A stretch of 29,129 nt of DNA from Bacteroidaceae bacterium (lineage in GTDB: Bacteria > Bacteroidota > Bacteroidia > Bacteroidales > Bacteroidaceae): the NCBI GenBank assembly GCA_028709135.1, contig JAQVXN010000001.1, positions 1 through 29,129 on the forward strand, in the 5' to 3' direction. Shown here in pieces: positions 6,322-13,675 of the stretch. The position numbers and the translations under genes are program-made. The notes below the pieces were generated by a model. That model was given only the letters and a program-made list of their open reading frames with translations, was not told the DNA's origin and did not search any database. Every line of letters starts with the position of its first letter. Positions within the stretch are counted from its first letter, which is position 1.

Positions 6322-8454
6322 ATGAGTGCAAGCATTTTCATTAACAAACGAGACGGGAAACGAGAAATGTTTTCCATCGAAAAAATCAAGAACGCCATCC
6401 GCAAAGCTTTTTTGTCGGTAGGTAGTTATGCTGCGGAAGAAGACTTAACATCCATTCTGGCCCGCGTTACAATCCAGAATGGTATGTCTGTGGAAGAAAT
6501 ACAAAATCAAGTAGAAATTTCCCTGATGGCAGAGCACTACTTTAAAGTAGCAAAATCATTTATGCTTTATCGTCAGAAGCATACCGAAGACCGCGAAATA
6601 CGCGACCACTTGCAGTTTCTCATCGACTATTGCGCCGCAGCCAATCCGGCTACCGGCAGCAAGTTCGACGCCAATGCCAACGTGGAAAAAAAGAATATCG
6701 CCACGTTAATCGGTGAACTGCCCAAAAAAAGTTTTATTCGCCTAAACCGCCGCCTACTCATCGACCGCATCAAGGAAATGTATGGAAAGGAACTCTCCGA
6801 CAAATATTTGATGCTGCTTAACAACCACTTCATTTATAAGAATGATGAAACCAATTTGGCCAATTACTGCGCCAGCATCACCATGTATCCATGGTTACTA
6901 GAAGGTACCGTTTCCATCGGAGGCAACTCTACGGCTCCCACAAATCTCAAATCCTTCTGCGGCGGCTTCATCAATATGGTCTTCATCGTTTCCAGTATGT
7001 TGAGCGGAGCCTGCGCCACGCCTGAATTTCTGATGTATCTCAACTATTTCATTCAGAAAGAATTTGGGAAAGATTATTACCTGCACGCAGATGACATTGT
7101 GGACCTCTCTCTCAAGAAACGTACACTGGATAAAGTGATCACGGATTGTTTCGAGCAAATCGTATACTCGATCAACCAACCTACCGGTGCCAGAAACTTT
7201 CAAGCTGTTTTTTGGAATATTTCCTACTACGACCATTACTATTTCGACAGCCTCTTTGGCCAATTTTTCTTTCCCGACGGCACACGCCCAGACTGGAGTT
7301 CTCTCAACTGGCTGCAGAAACGCTTTATGAAATGGTTCAATCAGGAAAGGACAAAAGCTGTACTCACTTTCCCTGTAGAAACAATGGCGCTGCTCACAGA
7401 AAACGGAGACACAAAAGACCGAGAATACGGCGACTGGACCGCACAAATGTATGCCGAAGGCCACTCCTTCTTTACTTATATGAGTGACAATGCAGATTCC
7501 TTAAGCAGTTGCTGCCGCCTGCGTAATGAAATTCAAGACAACGGCTTTAGTTACACACTCGGTGCCGGAGGCGTGTCGACCGGTTCCAAAAGCGTACTCA
7601 CCATCAACCTGAATCGCTGCATTCAGGAAGCAGCACGCCAAAATGAACCTTACCTTGCCTTTTTGGAACGAATTGTCGACCTCGTTCACAAAGTACAATT
7701 GTCGTACAACGAGAATCTTAAGGAACTGGCTTCCAAAGGTATGTTACCACTCTTTGATACGGGATACATCAATATTCAAAGGCAATATCTTACAATCGGC
7801 GTAAACGGCCTTGTGGAAGCTGCCGAATTCCTAGGCATTGCCATTAACGATAATTCGCAATATGTAAATTTTGTACAACAAGTACTGGGCCTCATTGAAA
7901 CCTACAACAAGAAGTATCGCACAAAGGAAGTGCTTTTCAACTGCGAAATGATCCCTGCAGAAAACGTCGGAGTAAAGCACGCCAAATGGGATCGTGAAGA
8001 TGGATACAAAGTACCGCGCGACTGTTATAACAGTTACTTTTATGCTGTTGAAGACGGCTCTCTCAATCTGCTCGATAAATTCCGCCTTCATGGTAAAAAA
8101 TACATTGAGCACCTTACAGGCGGTTCTGCACTCCATGCCAATCTGGCCGAACATCTCAGTAAGCCCCAATATCGTCAAATTCTCCGCGTTGCAGCTCAAG
8201 AAGGTTGCAATTACTTCACTTTCAATATTCCAAATACCATCTGCAACGATTGTGGCCACATTGACAAACGCTATCTAAAGACTTGCCCTCACTGCCACAG
8301 TAACAACTTAGATTACTTGACACGCGTCATCGGATACATGAAACGCATCAGCAACTTCTCCATGCCACGTCAACAGGAAGCGGCACGCCGTTATTATGCT
8401 CCCGTCGGAAGTCTGTCAGAAGAAAATACAAAAGAATCTGAAATCCATGCTTAA
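6322..8454 (+). CDS. nrdD: Anaerobic (class III) ribonucleoside-triphosphate reductase
   Basis: Glycyl-radical enzyme reducing NTPs to dNTPs without oxygen. The 710 residues begin with an ATP-cone allosteric domain (about 4-95, starting FINKRDGKREMFSIEKI) and continue with the ten-stranded barrel catalytic core. Near the C-terminus is a zinc site of two CxxC pairs (Cys641/644 and Cys655/658 in CNDCGH and CPHCHS), then the glycyl-radical motif RVIGYM with Gly671. An AAGGA sequence lies about 8 bases before the ATG, one of the clearer ribosome-binding sites here. The activase gene nrdG overlaps its 3' end by 8 bases. Expression is under the cobalamin riboswitch just upstream. Length and domain order are normal. 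Confidence 0.97.
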   Translation: MSASIFINKRDGKREMFSIEKIKNAIRKAFLSVGSYAAEEDLTSILARVTIQNGMSVEEIQNQVEISLMAEHYFKVAKSFMLYRQKHTEDREIRDHLQFLIDYCAAANPATGSKFDANANVEKKNIATLIGELPKKSFIRLNRRLLIDRIKEMYGKELSDKYLMLLNNHFIYKNDETNLANYCASITMYPWLLEGTVSIGGNSTAPTNLKSFCGGFINMVFIVSSMLSGACATPEFLMYLNYFIQKEFGKDYYLHADDIVDLSLKKRTLDKVITDCFEQIVYSINQPTGARNFQAVFWNISYYDHYYFDSLFGQFFFPDGTRPDWSSLNWLQKRFMKWFNQERTKAVLTFPVETMALLTENGDTKDREYGDWTAQMYAEGHSFFTYMSDNADSLSSCCRLRNEIQDNGFSYTLGAGGVSTGSKSVLTINLNRCIQEAARQNEPYLAFLERIVDLVHKVQLSYNENLKELASKGMLPLFDTGYINIQRQYLTIGVNGLVEAAEFLGIAINDNSQYVNFVQQVLGLIETYNKKYRTKEVLFNCEMIPAENVGVKHAKWDREDGYKVPRDCYNSYFYAVEDGSLNLLDKFRLHGKKYIEHLTGGSALHANLAEHLSKPQYRQILRVAAQEGCNYFTFNIPNTICNDCGHIDKRYLKTCPHCHSNNLDYLTRVIGYMKRISNFSMPRQQEAARRYYAPVGSLSEENTKESEIHA

Positions 8455-8914
8455 ATTTTACAACTTCGACATCGTTTTTCAGGAAATTCCCGACGAAACT
8501 ACTCTGGCTGTGAACCTGACAAATTGCCCCAACCACTGCAAAGGCTGCCACAGCCCACACCTCTGGGCTGACACAGGTACGCCGCTCGAAGAAGAAAGTC
8601 TCAAAACGCTATTAATTCCATACATAAATGGCATCACCTGTTTTTGCTTCATGGGAGGCGACGCAGAACCTGAGGCCGTAAACCACTTAGCAGGCTTGCT
8701 CCGTAACCTTTACCCCAAACTAAAAATAGGATGGTATTCGGGTCGCAACGAAATTGTTCCTGAAATAAAATTCTCAAATTTCGATTATATAAAGGTAGGC
8801 CCTTATCAAGAAGAAGAGGGGAGCTTGAAATCAAGCACCACAAATCAACATCTTTATAAAATACTTTCGTCCGGAGAAAAACTAGATATCACTTCCAAAT
8901 TCTGGAGACATTAG
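8447..8914 (+). CDS. nrdG: Anaerobic ribonucleotide reductase-activating protein (radical SAM)
   Basis: Uses a [4Fe-4S] cluster and S-adenosylmethionine to place the glycyl radical on NrdD. The 155-residue protein has the radical-SAM motif CX3CX2C at Cys27, Cys31 and Cys34 (NCPNHCKGCHSPHLW), followed by the GGDAEP stretch (the SAM-contacting GGE-like motif) and YSGRNEI. The frame stays open to 8396, but ATG 8447 is chosen because MLKFYNFDIVFQEIP is the family-like N-terminus and it overlaps the nrdD stop by 8 bases (ATGCTTAA), giving translational coupling. A strong terminator follows within 5 bases of the stop. It shares the riboswitch-controlled transcript. Confidence 0.96.
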   Translation: MLKFYNFDIVFQEIPDETTLAVNLTNCPNHCKGCHSPHLWADTGTPLEEESLKTLLIPYINGITCFCFMGGDAEPEAVNHLAGLLRNLYPKLKIGWYSGRNEIVPEIKFSNFDYIKVGPYQEEEGSLKSSTTNQHLYKILSSGEKLDITSKFWRH

Positions 8915-8916
8915 CA

Positions 8917-8960
8917 GAACAGGGCAGCACTGTTCCACAAAAGTGTTGCCCTGTTCTTTT
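8917..8960 (+). terminator. Intrinsic terminator of nrdDG
   Basis: Perfect 10-bp arms GAACAGGGCA (8917-8926) and TGCCCTGTTC (8947-8956), extended inside by CACT/AGTG after one mismatch, are followed by TTTT. Confidence 0.85.
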
Positions 8961-8970
8961 CCAAAAACGA

Positions 8971-9003
8971 TGCGGCGGACTTTTTCAGGTTCGCCGCTTT
9001 TAA
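8971..9003. terminator. Second hairpin, probable terminator serving both strands
   Basis: GCGGCGGAC (8972-8980) pairs with GTTCGCCGC (8989-8997), with one G-U pair, and is followed by TTTTAAT on plus and by ATCGTTTTTGG on minus. It separates nrdDG from the minus-strand LuxR-type gene and may terminate both. The 11-mer CCAAAAACGAT occurs at 8961-8971 and again at 9012-9022. Confidence 0.65.
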
Positions 9004-9103
9004 TATTTCTCCAAAAACGATCAAAAAGTTGTACTTCAGGTTCTTTTTCACCAAATTTTCTTCACGTTCCCAAAGAATATCCAAGCTATTTTTTCTTTCA
9101 GCA

Positions 9104-9745
9104 TCAGATATAATAATCGGAAGCATCCATCAATCCTGCTCGCAAGGCATATTTTGTAGCCTCATAAGCCGTATTCACATCCAATTTGCGAAAAATATTC
9201 TTACGGTGCGTGTTTACTGTATGGAAACTAGAACAACGTTCCGCTGCTATTTCCTTGGTAGTTTTACCTGCTGCAATGCCTTTCAGAATTTCTATTTCAG
9301 TTTTTGTCAGAGCCACTAGACTCGAAACATCGTGGCTCGACAAAGACAACAATTGCTCCGTTGTAAGCCGGCACAAATAACGTTCATGGCGAATAGCCAA
9401 TCGCAAAGCTTCCTCTATTTCGTTTATACTACTATTTTTACTTACAATACTGAAACTCCCACCTTCTGCAACAATCTGACGAACAAAATCGTCTGCCAAT
9501 TCATCACTGAACAAGACCCATTGAACCTGAGGGAAACGTAAATGAGTCACCGTAACAGCATTGATATCTTCAAAATCAAACAGCGCATAGTCCACCACCA
9601 CAACAGCCTCACCAACATGTTGAAGAACACTGACCAATTGCGTCTTCCCCGAAACGAATCTAATCTCCGCTTCCGGTATCTTTTTACAAACCGTTTCCAT
9701 CCCGATACGACTTATATCCTGATTGTCTGCTAATATAAACAGCAT
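9104..9745 (-). CDS. LuxR/NarL-family DNA-binding response regulator
   Basis: Transcription regulator of 213 residues. The N-terminal half has the receiver fold pattern: FILADNQD (acidic pocket with Asp7 but Asn8 in place of the usual second Asp), VVVVDYALFDFED with probable phospho-acceptor Asp52, and conserved-position Lys103 in IVSKNSS. The C-terminal LuxR helix-turn-helix (about 146-205) reads LTKTEIEILKGIAAGKTTKEIA, then HTVNTHRKNIFRKLDV. No sensor kinase is nearby, so it is an orphan regulator. A 10+10 bp inverted repeat overlaps its promoter (9760-9785), a possible autoregulatory site. It lies between nrdDG and the cysteine biosynthesis operon, but no target can be named from sequence alone. 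Confidence 0.92.
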   Translation of the reverse strand: MLFILADNQDISRIGMETVCKKIPEAEIRFVSGKTQLVSVLQHVGEAVVVVDYALFDFEDINAVTVTHLRFPQVQWVLFSDELADDFVRQIVAEGGSFSIVSKNSSINEIEEALRLAIRHERYLCRLTTEQLLSLSSHDVSSLVALTKTEIEILKGIAAGKTTKEIAAERCSSFHTVNTHRKNIFRKLDVNTAYEATKYALRAGLMDASDYYI

Positions 9746-9754
9746 AATTCGTTA

Positions 9755-9785
9755 CAAAAATACGATTTTTAAATCAAAATCGTAT
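9755..9785 (-). promoter_or_regulatory. Promoter of the LuxR-type gene with an overlapping perfect inverted repeat
   Basis: The minus-strand box TATTTTTG (plus 9755-9762) matches TAnnTTTG, about 10 bases from the ATG. Immediately upstream, ATACGATTTT (9760-9769) and AAAATCGTAT (9776-9785) are perfect inverted copies separated by 6 bases, partly covering the -7 box. This arrangement is typical of an operator bound by a dimeric regulator. Confidence 0.55.
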
Positions 9786-9790
9786 CGAAC

Positions 9791-9832
9791 TAAAAGAAAA
9801 GTCCGCCCATCAAAAAAATGACAGGCAAACTT
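9791..9832 (-). terminator. Weak terminator candidate after cysK
   Basis: On the minus strand an imperfect hairpin (AAGT..GCC..TCA paired with TGA..GGC..ACTT, T-rich loop) is followed by TTCTTTTAG. It lies about 30 bases past the cysK stop. Mismatches make it uncertain. Confidence 0.35.
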
Positions 9833-9861
9833 CCCTTAGATTGACAAAAAATACGTTCTAT

Positions 9862-10809
9862 TTAGAGAGGATATTCATCAAAAGCATAAAGAACCGTCGT
9901 CAAATAACGTTCACCTGTATCTGGAAGCAAGGCAACAATTTTCTTACCTTTATTCTCAGGCCGCTGCGCCAACAACTGAGCAGCATAAAGAGCAGCACCA
10001 GAAGAAATGCCAACAAGCAGACCTTCCATACTGGCTAATTCGCGGCTTGCACGAATGGCGTCATCATTCTCAATATCCATCACTTCGTCAATGACGTTTT
10101 TATCATAAATTTTAGGCACAAAATTGGCGCCAATTCCTTGAATTTTGTGTGGGCCACTTACTCCCTTTGTCAGCATCGGCGAAGAAGCAGGTTCCACTGC
10201 CACAATTTTTACATGAGGGTTTTTCTCCTTCAATTTACGACCTGTACCACTGACCGTACCGCCAGTACCTACGCCAGCCACAAAAATATCTACTTCACCA
10301 TCCGTATCACGCCAAATTTCTTCTCCCGTCGTCTCATAATGAATTTCTGGATTCGAAGGATTTTCAAATTGCTGCAAAATGACGGAACCTTTAATTTCGT
10401 TACGCAACTGATTCGCTTTGTCAATGGCACCTTTCATGCCGTCAGCACCCGGAGTAAGCTCTACACGAGCACCATAAGCCTTTACCAGATTGCGGCGTTC
10501 AATACTCATGCTGTCAGGCATCGTGAGTATCAGATGGTAACCTCTTACGGCAGAGACAAAGGCCAAACCAACTCCGGTATTCCCGCTCGTAGGTTCTATA
10601 ATTGTAGCTCCCGGTTTCAAGATACCTTTTTTCTCGGCATCCAAAATCATGGCGTAAGCTACACGATCTTTTACGCTACCGGCAGGATTAAAATATTCCA
10701 GCTTGGCAATAATATGCGCATTTAGCTTTTTTTGTTTCTCAAAAGAAGTCAACTCCAACAAAGGAGTGTTACCGATCAATTCGGTGAGTTGTTTTGCAAT
10801 CTTAGACAT
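9862..10809 (-). CDS. cysK: Cysteine synthase (O-acetylserine sulfhydrylase)
   Basis: PLP enzyme making L-cysteine from O-acetylserine and sulfide in the cytoplasm. The 315 residues match CysK length. The PLP-binding lysine is Lys47 in NPAGSVKDRV, the substrate loop is TSGNTG (about 74-79), and the phosphate-binding glycine-rich loop is VGTGGTVSGTG. It lies 40 bases downstream of the O-acetylhomoserine sulfhydrylase gene on the same strand, with no hairpin between them, so the two probably form a sulfur assimilation operon using the promoter at 12180. CysK rather than CysM is judged from overall similarity. No serine acetyltransferase gene is in the window. Confidence 0.95.
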   Translation of the reverse strand: MSKIAKQLTELIGNTPLLELTSFEKQKKLNAHIIAKLEYFNPAGSVKDRVAYAMILDAEKKGILKPGATIIEPTSGNTGVGLAFVSAVRGYHLILTMPDSMSIERRNLVKAYGARVELTPGADGMKGAIDKANQLRNEIKGSVILQQFENPSNPEIHYETTGEEIWRDTDGEVDIFVAGVGTGGTVSGTGRKLKEKNPHVKIVAVEPASSPMLTKGVSGPHKIQGIGANFVPKIYDKNVIDEVMDIENDDAIRASRELASMEGLLVGISSGAALYAAQLLAQRPENKGKKIVALLPDTGERYLTTVLYAFDEYPL

Positions 10810-10849
10810 GATGAATTATTTTGAGGGTTAATTTTATTTGGAAAATTCT

Positions 10850-12133
10850 TTATTTCACGGCATCAAAAGCCTGCTGCAGATCGTCGATAATATCGTCAAT
10901 GTGCTCCGTTCCAATACTTAATCGGATCGTATTGCGATGAATGCCCTGTTCTTCAAGTTCTTCAGTAGAAAGTTGTGAATGCGTAGTGGAAGCCGGGTGA
11001 ATGACGAGGCTCTTCACGTCAGCTACATTCGCCAATAGTGAAAATATTTTAAGATGGTCGATCCATGCCTGAGCCTTTTTTTCATCACCTTTGATTTCAA
11101 AAGTAAAAATAGAACCGGCCCCGTTTGGAAAATAACGTTTGTATAATTCATGATTCGGATGTTCCGGCAAAGAAGGATGATGAATAGCTTCCACTTGAGG
11201 ATTATGCTTCAAATATTCTACCACTTTCAAAGCATTTTGAACATGACGTTCTACACGCAGCGACAACGTTTCGAGTCCCTGCAACAAAATCCATGCATTA
11301 AAAGGCGACAGCGTAGCACCCGTATCGCGAAGAAGCAATGCACGAATGCGCGTCACAAAAGGTGCGGGAACATCAGCAAATTTGAGACCGTGGTAACTAG
11401 GATCTGGCTCCGTAAATTGAGGAAACTTCTTACTGTTTTTCCAATCAAAAGTGCCCCCGTCAACAATGACGCCACCCAAACTACTGCCATGGCCACCAAT
11501 AAATTTCGTTGCAGAATGTACCACAACATCAGCGCCGTGCTCAATGGGACGTATTAAATAAGGAGTACCAAAAGTATTGTCAATCACCAAAGGAATGCCA
11601 TGACGATGAGCGATCTCCGCAGTGGCCTCAATGTCAATAATATTTGAATTCGGATTACCCAACGTTTCGATATAAATCAGTTTAGTATTGGGACGTATGG
11701 ACTTTTCAAAGGCTTGTAAATCATCAGGATCCACAAACGTTGTTTGGATGCCAAAACGTTTCAATGTATGTGCCAATAAATTATACGTGCCTCCATAAAT
11801 TGTTTTGGCAGCAACCACATGATCACCTTCATTGGCTATGTTTTCAATGGCATAAGTAACAGCAGCAGCACCCGAGGCAACAGCCAAGCCTGCTACACCG
11901 CCTTCCAAGGCAGCTACACGTTTTTCAAACACCCCTTCTGTAGAATTTGTCAGACGACCATAAATATTGCCGGCATCACGCAGGCCAAAACGGTCAGCAG
12001 CATGTTGCGAATTGCGAAATACATACGAGGTCGTTTGATAGATTGGCACCGCGCGCGCATCTGTTGCGGAATCCGGCTGCTCCTGACCTACATGGAGTTG
12101 CAAAGTCTCAAAATGTAATTTTCTTGTTGCCAT
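10850..12133 (-). CDS. metY: O-acetylhomoserine sulfhydrylase / aminocarboxypropyltransferase
   Basis: PLP enzyme of the Cys/Met metabolism family that makes homocysteine from O-acetylhomoserine and sulfide. The 427-residue length, longer than the ~390 of cystathionine gamma-synthase and lyase, fits the MetY group. Visible motifs: YGRLTNST (substrate and PLP phosphate contact, about 58-65), LEGGVAGLAVASGAAA, VIDNTFGTPYL with PLP-ring Asp185, and the Schiff-base Lys210 in VVHSATKFIGGHG. First gene of an operon with cysK. Its promoter lies about 47 bp upstream of the ATG. The leader is too short (about 40 nt) for a SAM riboswitch, and none is seen. Confidence 0.94.
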   Translation of the reverse strand: MATRKLHFETLQLHVGQEQPDSATDARAVPIYQTTSYVFRNSQHAADRFGLRDAGNIYGRLTNSTEGVFEKRVAALEGGVAGLAVASGAAAVTYAIENIANEGDHVVAAKTIYGGTYNLLAHTLKRFGIQTTFVDPDDLQAFEKSIRPNTKLIYIETLGNPNSNIIDIEATAEIAHRHGIPLVIDNTFGTPYLIRPIEHGADVVVHSATKFIGGHGSSLGGVIVDGGTFDWKNSKKFPQFTEPDPSYHGLKFADVPAPFVTRIRALLLRDTGATLSPFNAWILLQGLETLSLRVERHVQNALKVVEYLKHNPQVEAIHHPSLPEHPNHELYKRYFPNGAGSIFTFEIKGDEKKAQAWIDHLKIFSLLANVADVKSLVIHPASTTHSQLSTEELEEQGIHRNTIRLSIGTEHIDDIIDDLQQAFDAVK

Positions 12134-12179
12134 TTTTGTATAATTTTAATGGGTAAGTTATTTCTATTTGTTTGTAGTG

Positions 12180-12210
12180 CAAAGGTAGACACTTTCGGCT
12201 CATGCTGCAA
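12180..12210 (-). promoter_or_regulatory. Promoter of the metY-cysK operon
   Basis: Minus-strand TACCTTTG (plus 12180-12187) matches TAnnTTTG, with TTG (plus 12208-12210) exactly 20 bp upstream as the -33 element. The predicted leader is about 40 nt. Confidence 0.75.
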
Positions 12211-12374
12211 TACCATATGAACGTCATTTTGCATACCATCATCGTGGTATTTTTATACTCTTTGCCAAACGAACAGTTTGACAAGCCATTAAAACGTATA
12301 TTTCATAAAAAACGCCCTCAACCGGGGAGAAAAAAGAAAAAGTACTAACTCTGTAAACAAAACCTGCTGTAGAC

Positions 12375-12542
12375 ATGAAAAGACACACCTTATTAATTAT
12401 TGTACTCACTACACTCATGGCGATGTCCGTTATTAAAACTCACGCAAAAGCAGACCGTTTGGTGACAATGTCGGAAATGAACATACAAAAATCCTGGATA
12501 AAGTCGCACTTCACGATCAACAAAGATCGATTGCCATTTTGA
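12375..12542 (+). pseudogene. Possible decayed small secreted protein gene (N-terminal part)
   Basis: A 55-codon frame from an ATG begins with a good signal peptide (MKRHTLLIIVLTTLMAMSV, then a charged mature start KADRLVTMSEMN) and ends at TGA after KSHFTINKDRLPF. The signal plus a short segment with a xxWIKSHF-type motif faintly resembles the N-terminus of secreted PepSY-like (DUF2874) proteins of Bacteroidetes, but this is a weak impression. In another frame, coding-like sequence continues past the stop (FEKESFSGEQLMKYGLPLT, about 12536-12600), so a frameshifted remnant is a reasonable reading. Upstream, TAACTCTG near 12345 is one base off the -7 consensus. It could instead be a genuine short secreted peptide, or not coding at all. 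Confidence 0.3.
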
Positions 12543-12807
12543 AAAAGAATCATTTTCGGGAGAGCAACTCATGAAATACGGTCTGCCACTTACCATTAAC
12601 GACAAACGCAGCTCCGCCATACTCACATACAAACAAAAAAACTCAAATAACCATTCTTCACCATTCCACAGAATTATCACTTCGCAAATACCTCTGTATC
12701 AAGGGCTCTGAAATGCTAAAAACAAATCACAACATCTTTCAAAATTATCTTGTCACAAGAAAAAAATTATTTGACTTATTTTCCACGAAATCCCACATTT
12801 TTTAGTT
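12543..12807. other. Gene-poor stretch before the TIR element
   Basis: An AT-rich region with no frame that looks coding beyond the possible continuation of the decayed gene (to about 12700). A 95-codon minus-strand frame (12393-12680) is antisense to that remnant and has no motif. I see nothing else here. Confidence 0.4.
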
Positions 12808-13385
12808 CAGTCAATAAAGTTGGGGATTTAACAAAACGCAGTTATTAGAAATCGCCCATTTAATGCTTCCGTCGGAATTCATGACTTATTTCAAGATAAC
12901 TAACTTAGAATCCAACTCAGAAAAAGGATGGATTCGTTTAGCATTAAAAATTTAGGTTACAACAGATGCTACGGGCCTCCACATCAATCTGCCACCACGA
13001 ATTTTAAATATTTCAATCACATGCCCTATTTTTAAAACAGCATTATATCAGTCAGGACTTTAATCAGGCAGAAACATTTTACCTCGTAGGGTCTTTGATA
13101 CACTTGATATATTTCTTTATTTGACTGAAATTCTATCTGGATATCGCGTTCTAAATGAAAAGTTACGTCTTATTCTATGTGACGCGGTGTGTTTCTTTTG
13201 TGACGCGACGCGTTTTTTTCATGACGCACTGCGTTTCTTTTGTGACGCACTGCGTCACCAACTTTGATTGAGCATGTAAAAATTAGAAAAACACGATGGA
13301 AGGAATTCTTTGAAAGCAACGAGTTTATTTTACGTTCTGAGCACTGAATCGGAACAATTTGTTAAATCCCCAACCTTACTGACTG
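12808..13385. mobile_element. MITE-like element bounded by 28-bp terminal inverted repeats
   Basis: The left end (12808-12835, starting CAGTCAATAAAGTTGGGG) and the right end (13358-13385, reverse complement starting CAGTCAGTAAGGTTGGGG) are inverted copies identical at 26 of 28 positions, including 17 perfect inner bases (GTTGGGGATTTAACAAA). The 578 bp between and including them contain no transposase-like frame, so this is either a non-autonomous element or a deletion derivative of an IS. No clear target-site duplication is visible at the outer edges. It carries the 21-bp tandem repeats at 13179-13259. The IS family was not recognised. Confidence 0.65.
13179..13259. repeat. Four 21-bp imperfect tandem repeats with palindromic GTGACGC cores
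   Basis: Units start at 13179, 13200, 13221 and 13242. Each carries a GTGACGC or ATGACGC half followed by a GCGT-like half; the first three then have a T-rich tail. The last unit is a near-perfect 17-bp palindrome, GTGACGCA-C-TGCGTCAC (13242-13258). The array lies inside the TIR-bounded element. There are no unique spacers, so it is not a CRISPR array. Confidence 0.8.
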
Positions 13386-13468
13386 GGCCCATTTTTTTCG
13401 TCCCCTGTGTAACTTGATTTTCAATATGAATAAAAAAGCCCATTGCAAGAAAAGAAAGCACTTAACAC

Positions 13469-13499
13469 TTGCATCAAAGAAGAAAAAGTATTAACTTTG
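13469..13499 (+). promoter_or_regulatory. Promoter of the tRNA-Ser gene
   Basis: TTG (13469-13471) and TAACTTTG (13492-13499) are separated by exactly 20 bp. The predicted start is about 35 nt before the mature tRNA, leaving a short 5' leader for RNase P. The stretch from 13386 to 13468 shows nothing further. Confidence 0.75.
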
Positions 13500-13539
13500 C
13501 ATCCGTTTTCAAGAAAACCTTTTTGAAACATTCAACCAA

Positions 13540-13627
13540 GGAAAGATGCTCGAGTGGTTGAAGAGGCACGCCTGGAAAGCGTGTAAACCCCTAAAGGGTT
13601 TCCGGGGTTCGAATCCCCGCCTTTCCG
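13540..13627 (+). tRNA. tRNA-Ser (anticodon GGA)
   Basis: An 88-nt class II tRNA. The acceptor strand GGAAAG pairs with CTTTCC and is followed by discriminator G. The D-arm is ATGCTCGAGTGGTTGAAGAG. The anticodon stem CACGC/GCGTG holds loop CTGGAAA with GGA at 13574-13576. A long variable arm (AAACCC/GGGTTT) is present, and the T-arm is CGGGGTTCGAATCCCCG. It reads UCC and UCU codons. CCA is not encoded (GCTT follows). The long variable arm and overall sequence closely match bacterial tRNA-Ser(GGA). Confidence 0.98.
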
Positions 13628-13636
13628 CTTAAAATA

Positions 13637-13675
13637 AGACCTTTTTATCACATTGGTAAAAAGGTCTATTATTTT
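13637..13675. terminator. Bidirectional terminator between tRNA-Ser and the glycosyltransferase gene
   Basis: Perfect 11-bp arms AGACCTTTTTA (13637-13647) and TAAAAAGGTCT (13657-13667) with a 9-base loop. ATTATTTTG follows on plus and TTATTTTAAG on minus, so it can end both the tRNA transcript and the opposing mlaEF-glycosyltransferase transcript. Confidence 0.85.

Noticed and set aside
6898..7464. 188-codon minus-strand frame inside nrdD
   Set aside because: It is a shadow of the strongly conserved nrdD coding sequence; the long openness follows from nrdD codon usage.
10138..10725. 195-codon plus-strand frame inside cysK
   Set aside because: Antisense shadow of cysK, rich in Arg, Phe, Thr and Tyr with no motif.
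12134..12180. SAM riboswitch ahead of metY-cysK
   Set aside because: The predicted leader is only about 40 nt and shows no conserved riboswitch blocks.
12393..12680. 95-codon minus-strand frame as a gene
   Set aside because: Antisense to the better signal-peptide frame at 12375, with unusual composition and no family resemblance.
13179..13259. CRISPR-like array
   Set aside because: The units are contiguous and similar along their whole 21-bp length with no unique spacers, and no cas gene is in the window.
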